Assembly: GCA_003524305.1 (NCBI GenBank)
Contig: DQHW01000033.1
Span: forward strand, 9,241 to 73,240
Length of the DNA stretch: 64,000 bases
Direction of reading: 5' to 3'
Origin: Anaerolineaceae bacterium
GTDB lineage: Bacteria > Chloroflexota > Anaerolineae > Anaerolineales > Anaerolineaceae
Part shown: piece after piece, positions 17,511-25,925 of the stretch
How positions within the stretch are numbered: position 1 is the stretch's first letter
How the letters are laid out: each line of letters begins with the position of its first letter
Notes under the pieces: generated by a model
What the model was told of the DNA's origin: nothing
Database searches by the model: none
The model's input: only the letters and a program-made list of their open reading frames with translations
Translations under genes and position numbers: made by a program

Positions 17511-18575
17511 CTATATTTCATAGTCATCCGGCAGTTTGGATTCCAGCTTTAGCAAATATTGCTTGCGCCAAAGCCCGCCGCCGTAACCCACCAACTCGCC
17601 GCTTGAACCAATCACCCTGTGACAGGGGATGAGGATGGAGATGCGGTTATCGCCATTGGCACGTGCCACTGCCCGAATCGCCGCAGGTTCGCCAAGTGCT
17701 TTGGCTTGCTGTTTGTAAGAACGGGTTTCACCATAGGGGATGGATTGGAGAAGATTCCAGACTTTTTGTTGAAAAGGTGTGCCAGCCAGAACCAGGGGGA
17801 TGTCAAACTGTTGGCGTTTGGCTGCAAAGTATTCGTCTAACTGATGTTTTAGTGCTTCAAAGTGTTGACATTCACCAGGCAAGACACTAGCCTGAAGCCG
17901 GTGAGTCACCCGCTTGATTTGGGTTTCAAGCATACGGCGGTCGACAAATTCAAGCAGACAGATGCCGTCTTGGGTACCGCCTGCCAGCATCGGACCTATT
18001 GGCGTCAGGATGCGGGTGGTGTAAATGATTTGTTCTTTACGGCTTTCACTGGGAGAGAGACGGGTCGTGCGTTTAAAGGATTCGGTAAATCCACTCAACG
18101 AGTCGTAACCTGACTCAAATGCAGTTCCAGTTACGCTTTCACCTTGTTTAAGTCGGCCAAAAGACAATCCGATGCGCAGGGAACGCAGGTAAGCCTGAAA
18201 GGTCATGCTGTGGTTTTTCTTGAACCAACGGCTGACCCTGGCGGGATCCAGACCGCGATTGCGCAGGTCTTGATTGTGAAGCGGGATGGCAGGGTTTTCG
18301 TTAATCTCGGTCAGAAGCGGTGCAATCCATTCAGGAGCCGAGCCGTGGTAGTTCATGGGATTGCAGACTTTGCAGGGGCGGTATCCGTGGAGCAAAGCCT
18401 CATGGGGGGTGGTCATGAATTCCACATTCTCACGTTTTGGTTTGCGGGCTGAGCAGGTGAAGCGGCAGAAAATGCCGGTTGTTTTGACGCAAACCACGGC
18501 GACCCCCTCGAAGCTGCTGTCTCGATGGAGGAGTGCTGAATAAAGGGTGTCGTTATTAGATAATAATTGGTTCAT
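17511..18575 (-). CDS. ada: Ada-type methylated-DNA repair protein and activator
   Basis: A 354-residue three-part Ada. The N-terminal metal domain has GIFCRFTCSARKP and GYRPCKVCNP, giving four cysteine zinc ligands; one also accepts methyl groups from phosphotriesters in E. coli Ada. An AraC-type helix-turn-helix follows (VSRWFKKNHSMTFQAYLR near residue 115; FESGYDSLSGFTESFKR). The C-terminal O6-methylguanine methyltransferase domain carries IPCHRVIGSSGELVGYGGG near 310 with the acceptor Cys. All parts are intact. It is a single gene on the minus strand, so autoregulation as in E. coli is plausible. Confidence 0.94.
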   Translation of the reverse strand: MNQLLSNNDTLYSALLHRDSSFEGVAVVCVKTTGIFCRFTCSARKPKRENVEFMTTPHEALLHGYRPCKVCNPMNYHGSAPEWIAPLLTEINENPAIPLHNQDLRNRGLDPARVSRWFKKNHSMTFQAYLRSLRIGLSFGRLKQGESVTGTAFESGYDSLSGFTESFKRTTRLSPSESRKEQIIYTTRILTPIGPMLAGGTQDGICLLEFVDRRMLETQIKRVTHRLQASVLPGECQHFEALKHQLDEYFAAKRQQFDIPLVLAGTPFQQKVWNLLQSIPYGETRSYKQQAKALGEPAAIRAVARANGDNRISILIPCHRVIGSSGELVGYGGGLWRKQYLLKLESKLPDDYEI

Positions 18576-18691
18576 GGTTGGTCCTCGTTTTCTGAATTGG
18601 CAATCGTGATCAATTGAATGTCATTTTGCCATCATTCATGTCAACGAACAACCGAAAATTGGACAACCATTTTTTCAAAATAATAGACAAA

Positions 18692-19210
18692 TTAGTTCAA
18701 TTTCGAATTGAGGCTGACTGCCCAGGAATTAATCTCATTCCAATCACGATGATCGCCTTGTTTCCAGACGCCTAGCAGGATGCTGATGCCAAATTTGATA
18801 CGATCTCCGAGTGATGGAATCTTTTTCAGATCAAGGGTGCCGGCAAATTGGGCTTCACTCACCGGTTTAACCATACTACGGACTGGATTGATGAAATCTG
18901 TCACGAATGGACGATATTTTTCTCCGTTTTTCATGGCAAGTGTCATGCAGACCAAAAAAGTGGCAAAAGGTTTTTGAGATATTGCGTGTTGATTGGTGCT
19001 GATAAAATCCAAGGCTTCGGGCAGCCAGGCAGAAGCCTGGATGGCGCTGCCCGCTACTACGGCGGAATAAGGAGAAAGGTCAGTTACTGCGCTCATGGGT
19101 TTTACATCCACGTTGGCGCCACTTTCGGCTAAAGTCTTGCCGATGGCTTCTGCGACACCCTGGGTCGCGCCAGAGCGGGATGCATAGGTAACCAAGATAT
19201 TTTGACTCAT
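18692..19210 (-). CDS. Flavodoxin-fold protein
   Basis: A 172-residue flavodoxin-like protein. It begins with the FMN phosphate loop YASRSGATQGVAEAIG near residues 9-24 and includes VVAGSAIQASAWLPEALDF, resembling the HemG-type/menaquinone-dependent protoporphyrinogen-oxidase-like flavodoxins. No membrane segment is present. The role is probably electron transfer. A Fur-box-like palindrome lies 24 bp upstream of the start, suggesting induction on iron limitation, as for many flavodoxins. Confidence 0.85.
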   Translation of the reverse strand: MSQNILVTYASRSGATQGVAEAIGKTLAESGANVDVKPMSAVTDLSPYSAVVAGSAIQASAWLPEALDFISTNQHAISQKPFATFLVCMTLAMKNGEKYRPFVTDFINPVRSMVKPVSEAQFAGTLDLKKIPSLGDRIKFGISILLGVWKQGDHRDWNEINSWAVSLNSKLN

Positions 19211-19233
19211 GAAGACCTCTTTTCTTAATTGTG

Positions 19234-19246
19234 TATGATAATCATA
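19234..19246 (-). promoter_or_regulatory. Fur-box-like palindrome upstream of flavodoxin
   Basis: TATGAT-A-ATCATA is a 13-bp perfect palindrome and lies 24 bp upstream of the flavodoxin start. It resembles the core of Fur operators (GATAATGATAATCATTATC). The same ATGAT(A) half-site appears in front of the FTR1 gene. No fur gene is in the window. Confidence 0.55.
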
Positions 19247-19347
19247 TCAAAAAATAAACTTTCTATCATGATTCTAATCACACAGAAATATTTGTTGCTT
19301 ATATAATCAATAAATAGAAAAAACAAAAATACTTATGTTGTAGGTGT

Positions 19348-21312
19348 ATGTATATGGAACAATTTCAGGAACCGATTGTCTTTTTCTTGGTGGTTATGAC
19401 AATCATTTTAGTAGCTCCGATACTTTCGGAAAAAGTTAGATTACCGGGTATTGTAGGGATAATTTTGGGTGGAATGCTCATCGGCCCAAATGGATTAAAC
19501 CTGCTGGCCGCTAATGATCGGATGGAATTTCTTTCAACAATAGGTTTGGTCTATTTGATGTTCAGCGCCGGGTTGGAAGTTGACTTTCACCAGTTTGTGA
19601 AGGTCCGCGGCAAAGCGGTAATCTTTGGTTTGCTGACATTTTTAATCCCGCAAGGTTTTGGGATGTTATTAGGCTGGTTATTGGGGATGCCCTGGTTAGG
19701 CTTGATCTTATTAGGGTCGGCTTTTGCATCACACACCCTGATTGCGTTTCCGATATTAACCCGGCTGGGGGTGACACGCAATGAAGCCGTGGCAGTAACT
19801 GCAGGAGCCACAATACTCACGGATATCGGAGCATTCCTCATTTTAGCCATTGTTTTGGGTGCGAAGGATGGAACCCTGGCGGTCGGGTACTTCATCAAAC
19901 TATTTGTTCTTTTAGCACTTTTTTCTTTCGCAATTTTTTTCGTACTACCAAAAATTGGAAAATGGTTCTTCCAACGGTATACGGGCAGGGCAATTGAATT
20001 TCAATTTGTAATTGTGGTGCTTTTTGTGGCTGCACTTGGGGCGAAACTGATTGGCGTCCATGAAGTCGTGGGTGCTTTTTTGGCTGGGTTGGCCATCAAT
20101 GCTACTTTGCCGCGCCACAGCCCGGTTTCAGGGCATGTACTTTTCATGGGTGAATCCTTTTTCATCCCATTGTTCTTGCTTTATAGTGGAATGATCACTG
20201 ATCCCCTTTCGCTGGTTAGAAATCCAGGCGCTATTCTGGTGGCAGTGGGTATTCTTTTTGTTGCTTATGTTTCGAAATTCCTGGCAGCCTTGATCACTGG
20301 CAGGTTATTTCATTATTCCAAGGCTGAATTATTCACCGCATTTGGACTCTCGCATGCCCAGGCTGCTGTGACCATTCCAACGTTGGTGATCGGCCGGCAA
20401 ATCGGATTATTTGACAATAATCTATTTAATGCAGCCATTGTGATGATCCTTTTCACATCCATCACTTCACCAATGCTTGTTCAAAAATTTGCACCAAAAT
20501 TGAAAGAAGAACCCGAAGATCAAGAACTAAAACCTCTCTTCCATCGTATCTTGGTTCCAATTTCCAACCCTGCCTCTGAACAAAATCTGATCACCATGGC
20601 AAACCTGTTGGCGGCGGATTGCAGGGGCAATGTTTTAGCGGTCAATGTCACAAAAGAGTCGTCCAGTTTTGCATATGAATTTCATAAACAAAAGGAATTA
20701 CTGGATAAAATACCAACGTTGGTGGATGATCCAGAATCACAAATTGAATTAATTCCACGGTTGGCCAATACATATGCCGAAGGCATCTTGATGACCTCCA
20801 AAGAACGCGGTGCCTCCTTGATCTTTATGGGATGGCGAGGTAAGCGTAATCTTCAGCAAAACATCCTTGGAAGTGTACTGGATGAAGTGATCTGGGGATC
20901 GGATCTGCCGGTTATGGTAGGAAAGCTGCCACAAAATGTATTGGGAATGCAAAGAGTTCTCTTATTAATGCCTGAAAAAGTAGTCGCGAATGAGGTTTTG
21001 CGCAGAATCATCGAGGCCAATATTGTGATTGCCAAATCGTTAAACGTTCCGCTTGAAATATTGGCAGCTTCAGCGTTTATTCATCGAATCAAGGATATTC
21101 TTCATGAAGAAGAATCAGACATTGAGGTAAACATTAAAGAGATGGAAGGCTCGCTGCGGATCAGCGATTTGCACAAACATACAGACAGTGATTTGCTGGT
21201 TATCCCCGGGTATGGATCTCGTCAGCGCTTTCTTGCCCATGTCGGAAATCTACCAGAAAGGCTAGCTGCAGGATTTGATGGAAATATTATTTTGCTGCAT
21301 TTTGATAGATAG
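19348..21312 (+). CDS. CPA2-type cation/proton antiporter with universal-stress domains
   Basis: A 654-residue protein. Residues ~8-390 form a Kef/Nha-type antiporter of about twelve membrane segments, with GIVGIILGGMLIGP near residue 33, LMFSAGLEVDFH near 73 and HEVVGAFLAGLAINATLP near 242. The C-terminal ~260 residues are soluble and show two universal-stress-like repeats, including HRILVPISNPASEQNLI near 405, then MGWRGKRNLQQNILGSVLDEVIW near 500. The USP part replaces the KTN/TrkA domain found in Kef channels, so regulation may be by nucleotide or stress signals. The start could also be the ATG at 19354. pfkA follows after 27 bp. Confidence 0.85.
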   Translation: MYMEQFQEPIVFFLVVMTIILVAPILSEKVRLPGIVGIILGGMLIGPNGLNLLAANDRMEFLSTIGLVYLMFSAGLEVDFHQFVKVRGKAVIFGLLTFLIPQGFGMLLGWLLGMPWLGLILLGSAFASHTLIAFPILTRLGVTRNEAVAVTAGATILTDIGAFLILAIVLGAKDGTLAVGYFIKLFVLLALFSFAIFFVLPKIGKWFFQRYTGRAIEFQFVIVVLFVAALGAKLIGVHEVVGAFLAGLAINATLPRHSPVSGHVLFMGESFFIPLFLLYSGMITDPLSLVRNPGAILVAVGILFVAYVSKFLAALITGRLFHYSKAELFTAFGLSHAQAAVTIPTLVIGRQIGLFDNNLFNAAIVMILFTSITSPMLVQKFAPKLKEEPEDQELKPLFHRILVPISNPASEQNLITMANLLAADCRGNVLAVNVTKESSSFAYEFHKQKELLDKIPTLVDDPESQIELIPRLANTYAEGILMTSKERGASLIFMGWRGKRNLQQNILGSVLDEVIWGSDLPVMVGKLPQNVLGMQRVLLLMPEKVVANEVLRRIIEANIVIAKSLNVPLEILAASAFIHRIKDILHEEESDIEVNIKEMEGSLRISDLHKHTDSDLLVIPGYGSRQRFLAHVGNLPERLAAGFDGNIILLHFDR

Positions 21313-21339
21313 GGTAAAGTATTTTTAGAAGAGGAGAAA

Positions 21340-22455
21340 ATGGGCACTCAAAATGGAATTATTCGTAAAGTAGCTATTGCCACCGGCGGTGGAGACGCGC
21401 CCGGATTGAACGCGGTGATTCGTGCGGCGGTTCTCGCTGGAATTGCCCGCGGATGGGAGATGTATGGCATCCGTGACGGGTATAACGGTCTGATGATGCC
21501 TGAACAATACATCGATGGCGGCTTGATCTCGCTGACGCGCGACAGAGTACGCGGCATCACCCACCTGGGCGGCACGATCATCGGTACCACCAACCGTGGC
21601 AATCCATTTCAGTATCCAGTCAAAAATGCTGATGGAACCTACACCGAGATTGACCGCTCTGATGAACTGGTGCGCTCCTTTGCCATGCATGAGATCGATG
21701 CGTTGATCTCGGTCGGCGGTGACGGGTCAATGTCTATTGCCAACTCACTTTCTGAAAAGGGTGTGCGCGTGGTGGGCGTGCCAAAAACGATTGACAACGA
21801 CCTGGACCAAACTGTGGTGACATTCGGGTTTGATACGGCGGTGGGGTTTGCCGTGGAGTGCCTGGATCGCTTGCATACCACCGCAGCCAGCCACCGGCGT
21901 GTCTTGATCGTTGAAGTGATGGGCCGCTATGCAGGTTGGATCGCACTTGAATCAGGAGTGGCAGGTTCGGCTGATGTGGTCTTGATCCCTGAAATACCAT
22001 TTGATTTGAAGAAAGTGTCTGAAAAGATACTTGAACGGCAGCGCTCTGGCAGCAACTTCTCAATTGTGGTGGTGGCTGAAGGCGCAAAACCGGTTGGCGG
22101 CAGTGTTTCGGTTATTTCAAAAGAAATTGGCCGCGCCGAAAGATTGGGCGGAATCGGTGAGAGGATCACCGAGGAGCTGCAGGAACTGACCGGAAAAGAA
22201 ACCCGTCTGGTGGTGCTGGGTCATTTATTGCGCGGAGGTTCACCGACTGCCAATGACCGCTTGATTGCCCTGCGATTCGGAGCCGCGGCCATCCGCGCAT
22301 TGGATGAAGGGCAAAGTGGTGTGATGGTGGCACTTGACCCGCCCATCGTCAAATATGTGCCGCTGGCGGATGCCACCCGGCGCATGAAAAACGTGCCACT
22401 GGATTGCGATACGATGCTCACTGCCCGCGACCTGGGTGTATGCTTCGGAGATTGA
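21340..22455 (+). CDS. pfkA: 6-phosphofructokinase, PfkA family
   Basis: A 371-residue phosphofructokinase of glycolysis. The nucleotide-binding start ATGGGDAPGLNAVIR is near residue 12, GGDGSMSIAN near 128, the catalytic TIDNDL near 150, and VEVMGRYAGWIA near 190. The residue that follows GGD is Gly, as in ATP-dependent enzymes, but the loop before TIDND is PK, as in PPi-dependent ones. This Gly/Lys mix occurs in the so-called group III enzymes, and donor choice cannot be called with certainty. The length also fits group III better than the ~320-residue classical enzymes. GAGGAG lies just upstream; co-transcription with the antiporter is likely. Confidence 0.92.
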   Translation: MGTQNGIIRKVAIATGGGDAPGLNAVIRAAVLAGIARGWEMYGIRDGYNGLMMPEQYIDGGLISLTRDRVRGITHLGGTIIGTTNRGNPFQYPVKNADGTYTEIDRSDELVRSFAMHEIDALISVGGDGSMSIANSLSEKGVRVVGVPKTIDNDLDQTVVTFGFDTAVGFAVECLDRLHTTAASHRRVLIVEVMGRYAGWIALESGVAGSADVVLIPEIPFDLKKVSEKILERQRSGSNFSIVVVAEGAKPVGGSVSVISKEIGRAERLGGIGERITEELQELTGKETRLVVLGHLLRGGSPTANDRLIALRFGAAAIRALDEGQSGVMVALDPPIVKYVPLADATRRMKNVPLDCDTMLTARDLGVCFGD

Positions 22456-22474
22456 TTACTGACTAGATTCAAGA

Positions 22475-24394
22475 CTAGTTATCGTGTTCGATACTGTTTA
22501 GTGAAGTCGTGTTGAACCCGTATTTTTGCAAATAAGAAATAATCAGTTTAAACGCCTCCTCCCGAGTGGGGGGAGGTGTTTTACATATGCTGTTATAACC
22601 CTGCACTTTGGCATCGTTGTAGGTTTGCTTTAGGAAGTTGATCGTGTAATAGTGATCACAAGAGATGAGGGTGGCTTTACCAAACTGGTAGAAGGGCGCC
22701 AGAAAGGGCGGATAAACGATGGCATTGGTTTTGGGATCGCGGCTTGAATCAGGGATGGCAACCAAAAAGATTTGCCGGTCAGCATCCAGCGGTTCGTAAA
22801 GCGTTTGACCCGGCATCCACGCTGGCTGGGGTATGTCGAGGTAATTGAGCAGGGTGGGGGCGATATCCATATTTTGGGTGTTTTCAACCACCTGGCCGGC
22901 ATGTTCATCGTTCGGGAAGTGTATAAGCAAAGGAACCCTGGCGATAGTCCAGCGCTGGGTGTGATCGCTGCCCACTACGAGTACGGATTCATCCCAAAGG
23001 CCGCGAGATTGCAATCCGGTGAAGAGCTGTTGGACTGCTCCATCGAAATCAAGGATACTGTCGAGGTAGAAACTGTCTACGTATTTACCTTGTGTGGTGG
23101 TGCTCAACCCTTCAGAAAACACCTGTCGAGTGGGATAGTACTTGGGGCCGTGCGTGCCCATCCAATGAATGTGCACAAAGATGGGCTGTTTGCCCTCGTC
23201 TATCAGTTTGAAAAGGTAATCCAACTTTTCCTGGTCGTTGAATTTTTCAGGTGATTCGGTCACCTGCAGAAAGGGGTTGGACATTTTTTTGATGTAAAAG
23301 AGATGTTCGAGGCGATCAGAGATACGTGAATAGACCTCGCGCATGAAGTAGTAATTGTTGGTGGGCAGCAGGGTTGCCAGACTTGCCTGAATTCTGTTGC
23401 TGACAGGAGATTCGCCGTTGGCTTCGATAAAGGCATCTTGAAAATTGATGCGGTAGGCATCGGCGTAATAGGTGAAATTCAACTGGACGGTGTAATATCC
23501 GTAAGACTTGAGAATACCCGGCAGATGCTGGTAAGCGTCATCTCCCTTGAGGATATCTGTGGAAGCCAGGATGCGGGTATCCGCAGGGTATTTGCCTGTG
23601 AGGATGGAAGTGGTGGAGCCAATGGTGCCCTGGGCGTTGGAGAAATTATTCTCAGCCACCAACGAAGACTCCGCCAACTGCCTGAGAAAGGGAGTGGTGT
23701 CTTTATCAGACCCGTAAAGCGAGAGTTTGGTAGAGTTGAGTGCGTCGCCGGTTAATAAGATGATGTTGGGTAGTTTTTCGATTCCGATTTCAGCATCGGG
23801 CTGGGCAAGCGTATTTTTAAAGAATGGATTGAGAGCAACTGGCAAAAAAGCACAAATCAGCACGATCAAGCCAAGGATGAGCGGAAATTGCAGCTTCTTT
23901 TTTTGGGACAGTTTGCGGCGGGATTTTTCGATGGAACGGGACCATTTGAAGACGGGGTACATCAATCCGAGGGTGACCAAGACGAAGCCTATAAGGTAAA
24001 GTGTACGCACGATGCCCTTGGTGGAGACGACGCCGTACTTGAAAGCAGTATAGGTGATGTTATCCACCAGCAGCAGCACGGTGGCAGCCAGGAGCAGCGC
24101 CGGGACGAAGCAGAGCAAGATTCTGATGACGGCACGCCCTGTTTTAGCGTTAAGGATGTAATACAGAATGATGAATAGCCCCGATAGCAGCACGGCTGCC
24201 AGTGCAAGTATGCCTGAGCCGTTGAATAGCACAGATAATTTTTCGAAAATGGAACCGGTACTGATAAAGGAGGTCTTGGTGATGATGAACAGCCATTCCA
24301 TTAATATGTAGAGCAGCGAGGCGAAGGGAATGAGCAGCGAAACATCCACGGGGGTGAAGCGGGCATGCTTGATCAGATGAAGCAATGATTTCAT
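22475..24394 (-). CDS. Membrane-anchored alkaline phosphatase superfamily protein (LtaS/EptA-like)
   Basis: A 639-residue protein with about five N-terminal membrane spans (residues 15-190) and a large C-terminal catalytic domain of the sulfatase/phosphotransferase superfamily, expected outside the membrane. Metal-site motifs are ILLTGDALNSTKLSLYG near 213, HIHWMGTHGPKYYP near 412 and VVGSDHTQRW near 477. The sulfatase nucleophile motif CxPSR is not seen; instead there is NAQGTIGSTTSILTGKYP near 250, with Thr/Ser in that place. That favours a phosphoglycerol- or phosphoethanolamine-transferase-type reaction over sulfatase activity. Convergent with pfkA; no partner genes. Confidence 0.8.
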   Translation of the reverse strand: MKSLLHLIKHARFTPVDVSLLIPFASLLYILMEWLFIITKTSFISTGSIFEKLSVLFNGSGILALAAVLLSGLFIILYYILNAKTGRAVIRILLCFVPALLLAATVLLLVDNITYTAFKYGVVSTKGIVRTLYLIGFVLVTLGLMYPVFKWSRSIEKSRRKLSQKKKLQFPLILGLIVLICAFLPVALNPFFKNTLAQPDAEIGIEKLPNIILLTGDALNSTKLSLYGSDKDTTPFLRQLAESSLVAENNFSNAQGTIGSTTSILTGKYPADTRILASTDILKGDDAYQHLPGILKSYGYYTVQLNFTYYADAYRINFQDAFIEANGESPVSNRIQASLATLLPTNNYYFMREVYSRISDRLEHLFYIKKMSNPFLQVTESPEKFNDQEKLDYLFKLIDEGKQPIFVHIHWMGTHGPKYYPTRQVFSEGLSTTTQGKYVDSFYLDSILDFDGAVQQLFTGLQSRGLWDESVLVVGSDHTQRWTIARVPLLIHFPNDEHAGQVVENTQNMDIAPTLLNYLDIPQPAWMPGQTLYEPLDADRQIFLVAIPDSSRDPKTNAIVYPPFLAPFYQFGKATLISCDHYYTINFLKQTYNDAKVQGYNSICKTPPPTREEAFKLIISYLQKYGFNTTSLNSIEHDN

Positions 24395-24604
24395 AGGGGC
24401 TCTTTGAGTTGAGGTGGTGATGCAAAATCAAGACTCTATTTTACTCTTTATTCGAAAGGGTGATGGGTGACATTGTTAGAGAAATTGAGTATGTGAATAA
24501 GGAAACTAATAATATCTTGGTCATCTCGTTGAAAATTCTTCGACCTATTTTTGGAATGTTTGAAAAATGCAGTTACTTCTCGTATTTTTGGTGATATGGG
24601 AGTA

Positions 24605-24631
24605 TTGACTATAGAAATTATGTGCTATAAT
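24605..24631 (+). promoter_or_regulatory. Possible promoter in an AT-rich 354-bp gap
   Basis: The gap 24395-24748 has no gene and becomes very AT-rich toward the right. TTGACT (24605-24610) and TATAAT (24626-24631) are good boxes, but the spacer is only 15 bp. Another TATAAT at 24708-24713 has no clear -35. Either could drive the antitoxin gene. Confidence 0.4.
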
Positions 24632-24748
24632 AAATATATAAAATTTTGATATTTGAATTTTGTTGATTATTAATTGAAAATTTAGATAAACTTACCTATA
24701 AAAGTGATATAATTTTTTTAAGGCATCAAAAGAAATTGAGGAGAATAA

Positions 24749-25294
24749 ATGCCTTATAACCCTTTTTTTGAACAAAGAGCTACAGAAGCTGCATCATATG
24801 TTCTTTCCAAGTTTGGCGGAAGAATGAATTATATGAAGTTAATTAAACTTCTGTACCTTGCTGATAGAAAAGCTTTTGAAAATTGGGAACGCCCAATTAC
24901 TTATGATACATATTCGTCTTTACCAAGAGGTCCAGTATTGAGTTCGACACTAGACCTTGTAAAATCAAAATGTATTGATAGCGATTATTGGGATTACTTC
25001 ATCGAAAAAAAGGGAATGGATATTGAGCTAAAAGAAAGTGCAATATTTAAAAAACTTTCACCAGTAGATTTAGAAATAATTGATTCAATCTTATCTGAAT
25101 TTGGACACCTAAGTCAATTCGATCTTGCTGAAATCACCGAAAAGCTTCCTGAATGGAAAAATCCTGGCGCTTCCTCCTTTCCAATTGAACTGCACGACTT
25201 ACTTGAAAAGTTGAATTATTCTTCTGATGACATTGAAAGGATAATTTTAGATATAAAAGAAAAATACACCTTGGATTTAGTGTTTAGTAAATAG
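24749..25294 (+). CDS. Panacea-domain (SocA-like, DUF4065) antitoxin
   Basis: A 181-residue protein with the Panacea pattern: AASYVLSKFGGRMNYMKLIKLLYLADRKAF near residues 10-39, YSSLPRGPVLSSTLDLVKS near 50, and the helical end EFGHLSQFDLAEITEKLPEW near 130. Panacea proteins (earlier DUF4065, and SocA of Caulobacter) neutralise many unrelated toxins encoded next to them. AGGAG precedes the start. Codon use is AT-rich, unlike neighbours, which suggests transfer. The stop codon is directly followed by the partner gene, a typical toxin-antitoxin layout. Confidence 0.85.
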   Translation: MPYNPFFEQRATEAASYVLSKFGGRMNYMKLIKLLYLADRKAFENWERPITYDTYSSLPRGPVLSSTLDLVKSKCIDSDYWDYFIEKKGMDIELKESAIFKKLSPVDLEIIDSILSEFGHLSQFDLAEITEKLPEWKNPGASSFPIELHDLLEKLNYSSDDIERIILDIKEKYTLDLVFSK

Positions 25295-25300
25295 GTGCCA

Positions 25301-25702
25301 ATGTTTTCGTTGGGGGAATGTTATAGAATTGAGACCAATCTTGATCGTGAAGGACAGATAAAATCTCATTTTTATGTAATTATATTAAAAACCGAAAAAG
25401 ATCAAATTGTTATGGTTAATTTTGATAAAACTCGTGGTCGATCAAAATATGATCGCACAGTAATAATTATGCCAGGTGAATGTGGAGATATTATTACTGA
25501 GGAATCTTATATTAATTACAACGAAGCCGAATTGATTGATATTGAAAGCTTTCAGACAAAAGTTGAAACAGGGATCATCAAGTTTAGAGGGGTAATTGAT
25601 ACACCTATTTTGGACCGCATCAATAATGGCGTGTTAAGATCTAAACATACTCCCTTTGAAATCCGAGAAATATATGAAGACAAAATTTATGGATCTTTAT
25701 GA
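25301..25702 (+). CDS. Small partner of the Panacea protein, probable toxin
   Basis: About 133 residues from an ATG 6 bp after the antitoxin stop, with AGG from the stop region as ribosome binding site; a GTG directly after the stop is an alternative. It has a beta-rich first half (FSLGECYRIETN, FYVIILKTEKDQIVMVNFD, YDRTVIIMPGE) and then SYINYNEAELIDIESF and LRSKHTPFEIREIYED. The layout recalls a family of small, uncharacterised MazF/PemK-like-fold proteins with a conserved NYxxA segment. That comparison is from memory, and nuclease activity is not shown. AT-rich codon use is shared with the antitoxin. Confidence 0.6.
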   Translation: MFSLGECYRIETNLDREGQIKSHFYVIILKTEKDQIVMVNFDKTRGRSKYDRTVIIMPGECGDIITEESYINYNEAELIDIESFQTKVETGIIKFRGVIDTPILDRINNGVLRSKHTPFEIREIYEDKIYGSL

Positions 25703-25780
25703 TTGTTTGTCATTTTTTCTTTGAAAAAGGAAATAGGCATTTATTTTTGAGAATTGAAATACCAATGACAACTAAACTGT

Positions 25781-25863
25781 GGGGCGAGAGGGGGTCGAAC
25801 CCTCACGATGTCTCCATCGACGGATTTTAAGTCCGTTGCGTCTGCCGATTCCGCCACCGCCCC
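25781..25863 (-). tRNA. tRNA-Leu, anticodon TAA
   Basis: An 83-nt gene. The acceptor stem GGGGCGG pairs with the TCGCCCC end through one G-U. The D arm, anticodon arm with loop CTTAAAA (anticodon TAA), a long variable arm typical of class II tRNAs, and a GGTTCGACCC T arm are all readable. CCA is not encoded. Its 3' end points toward the toxin-antitoxin pair. Confidence 0.95.
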
Positions 25864-25925
25864 AACGCATCTTCAATTTTATCGCATTTGAATGCATCGT
25901 CAAGTGAAAAGGGGTGTTTGTGTGT

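Noticed and set aside
24395..24480. Possible attachment-site repeat of the tRNA-Leu 3' end
   Set aside because: No copy of the tRNA end was found near the left border of the AT-rich module, and no integrase is present.
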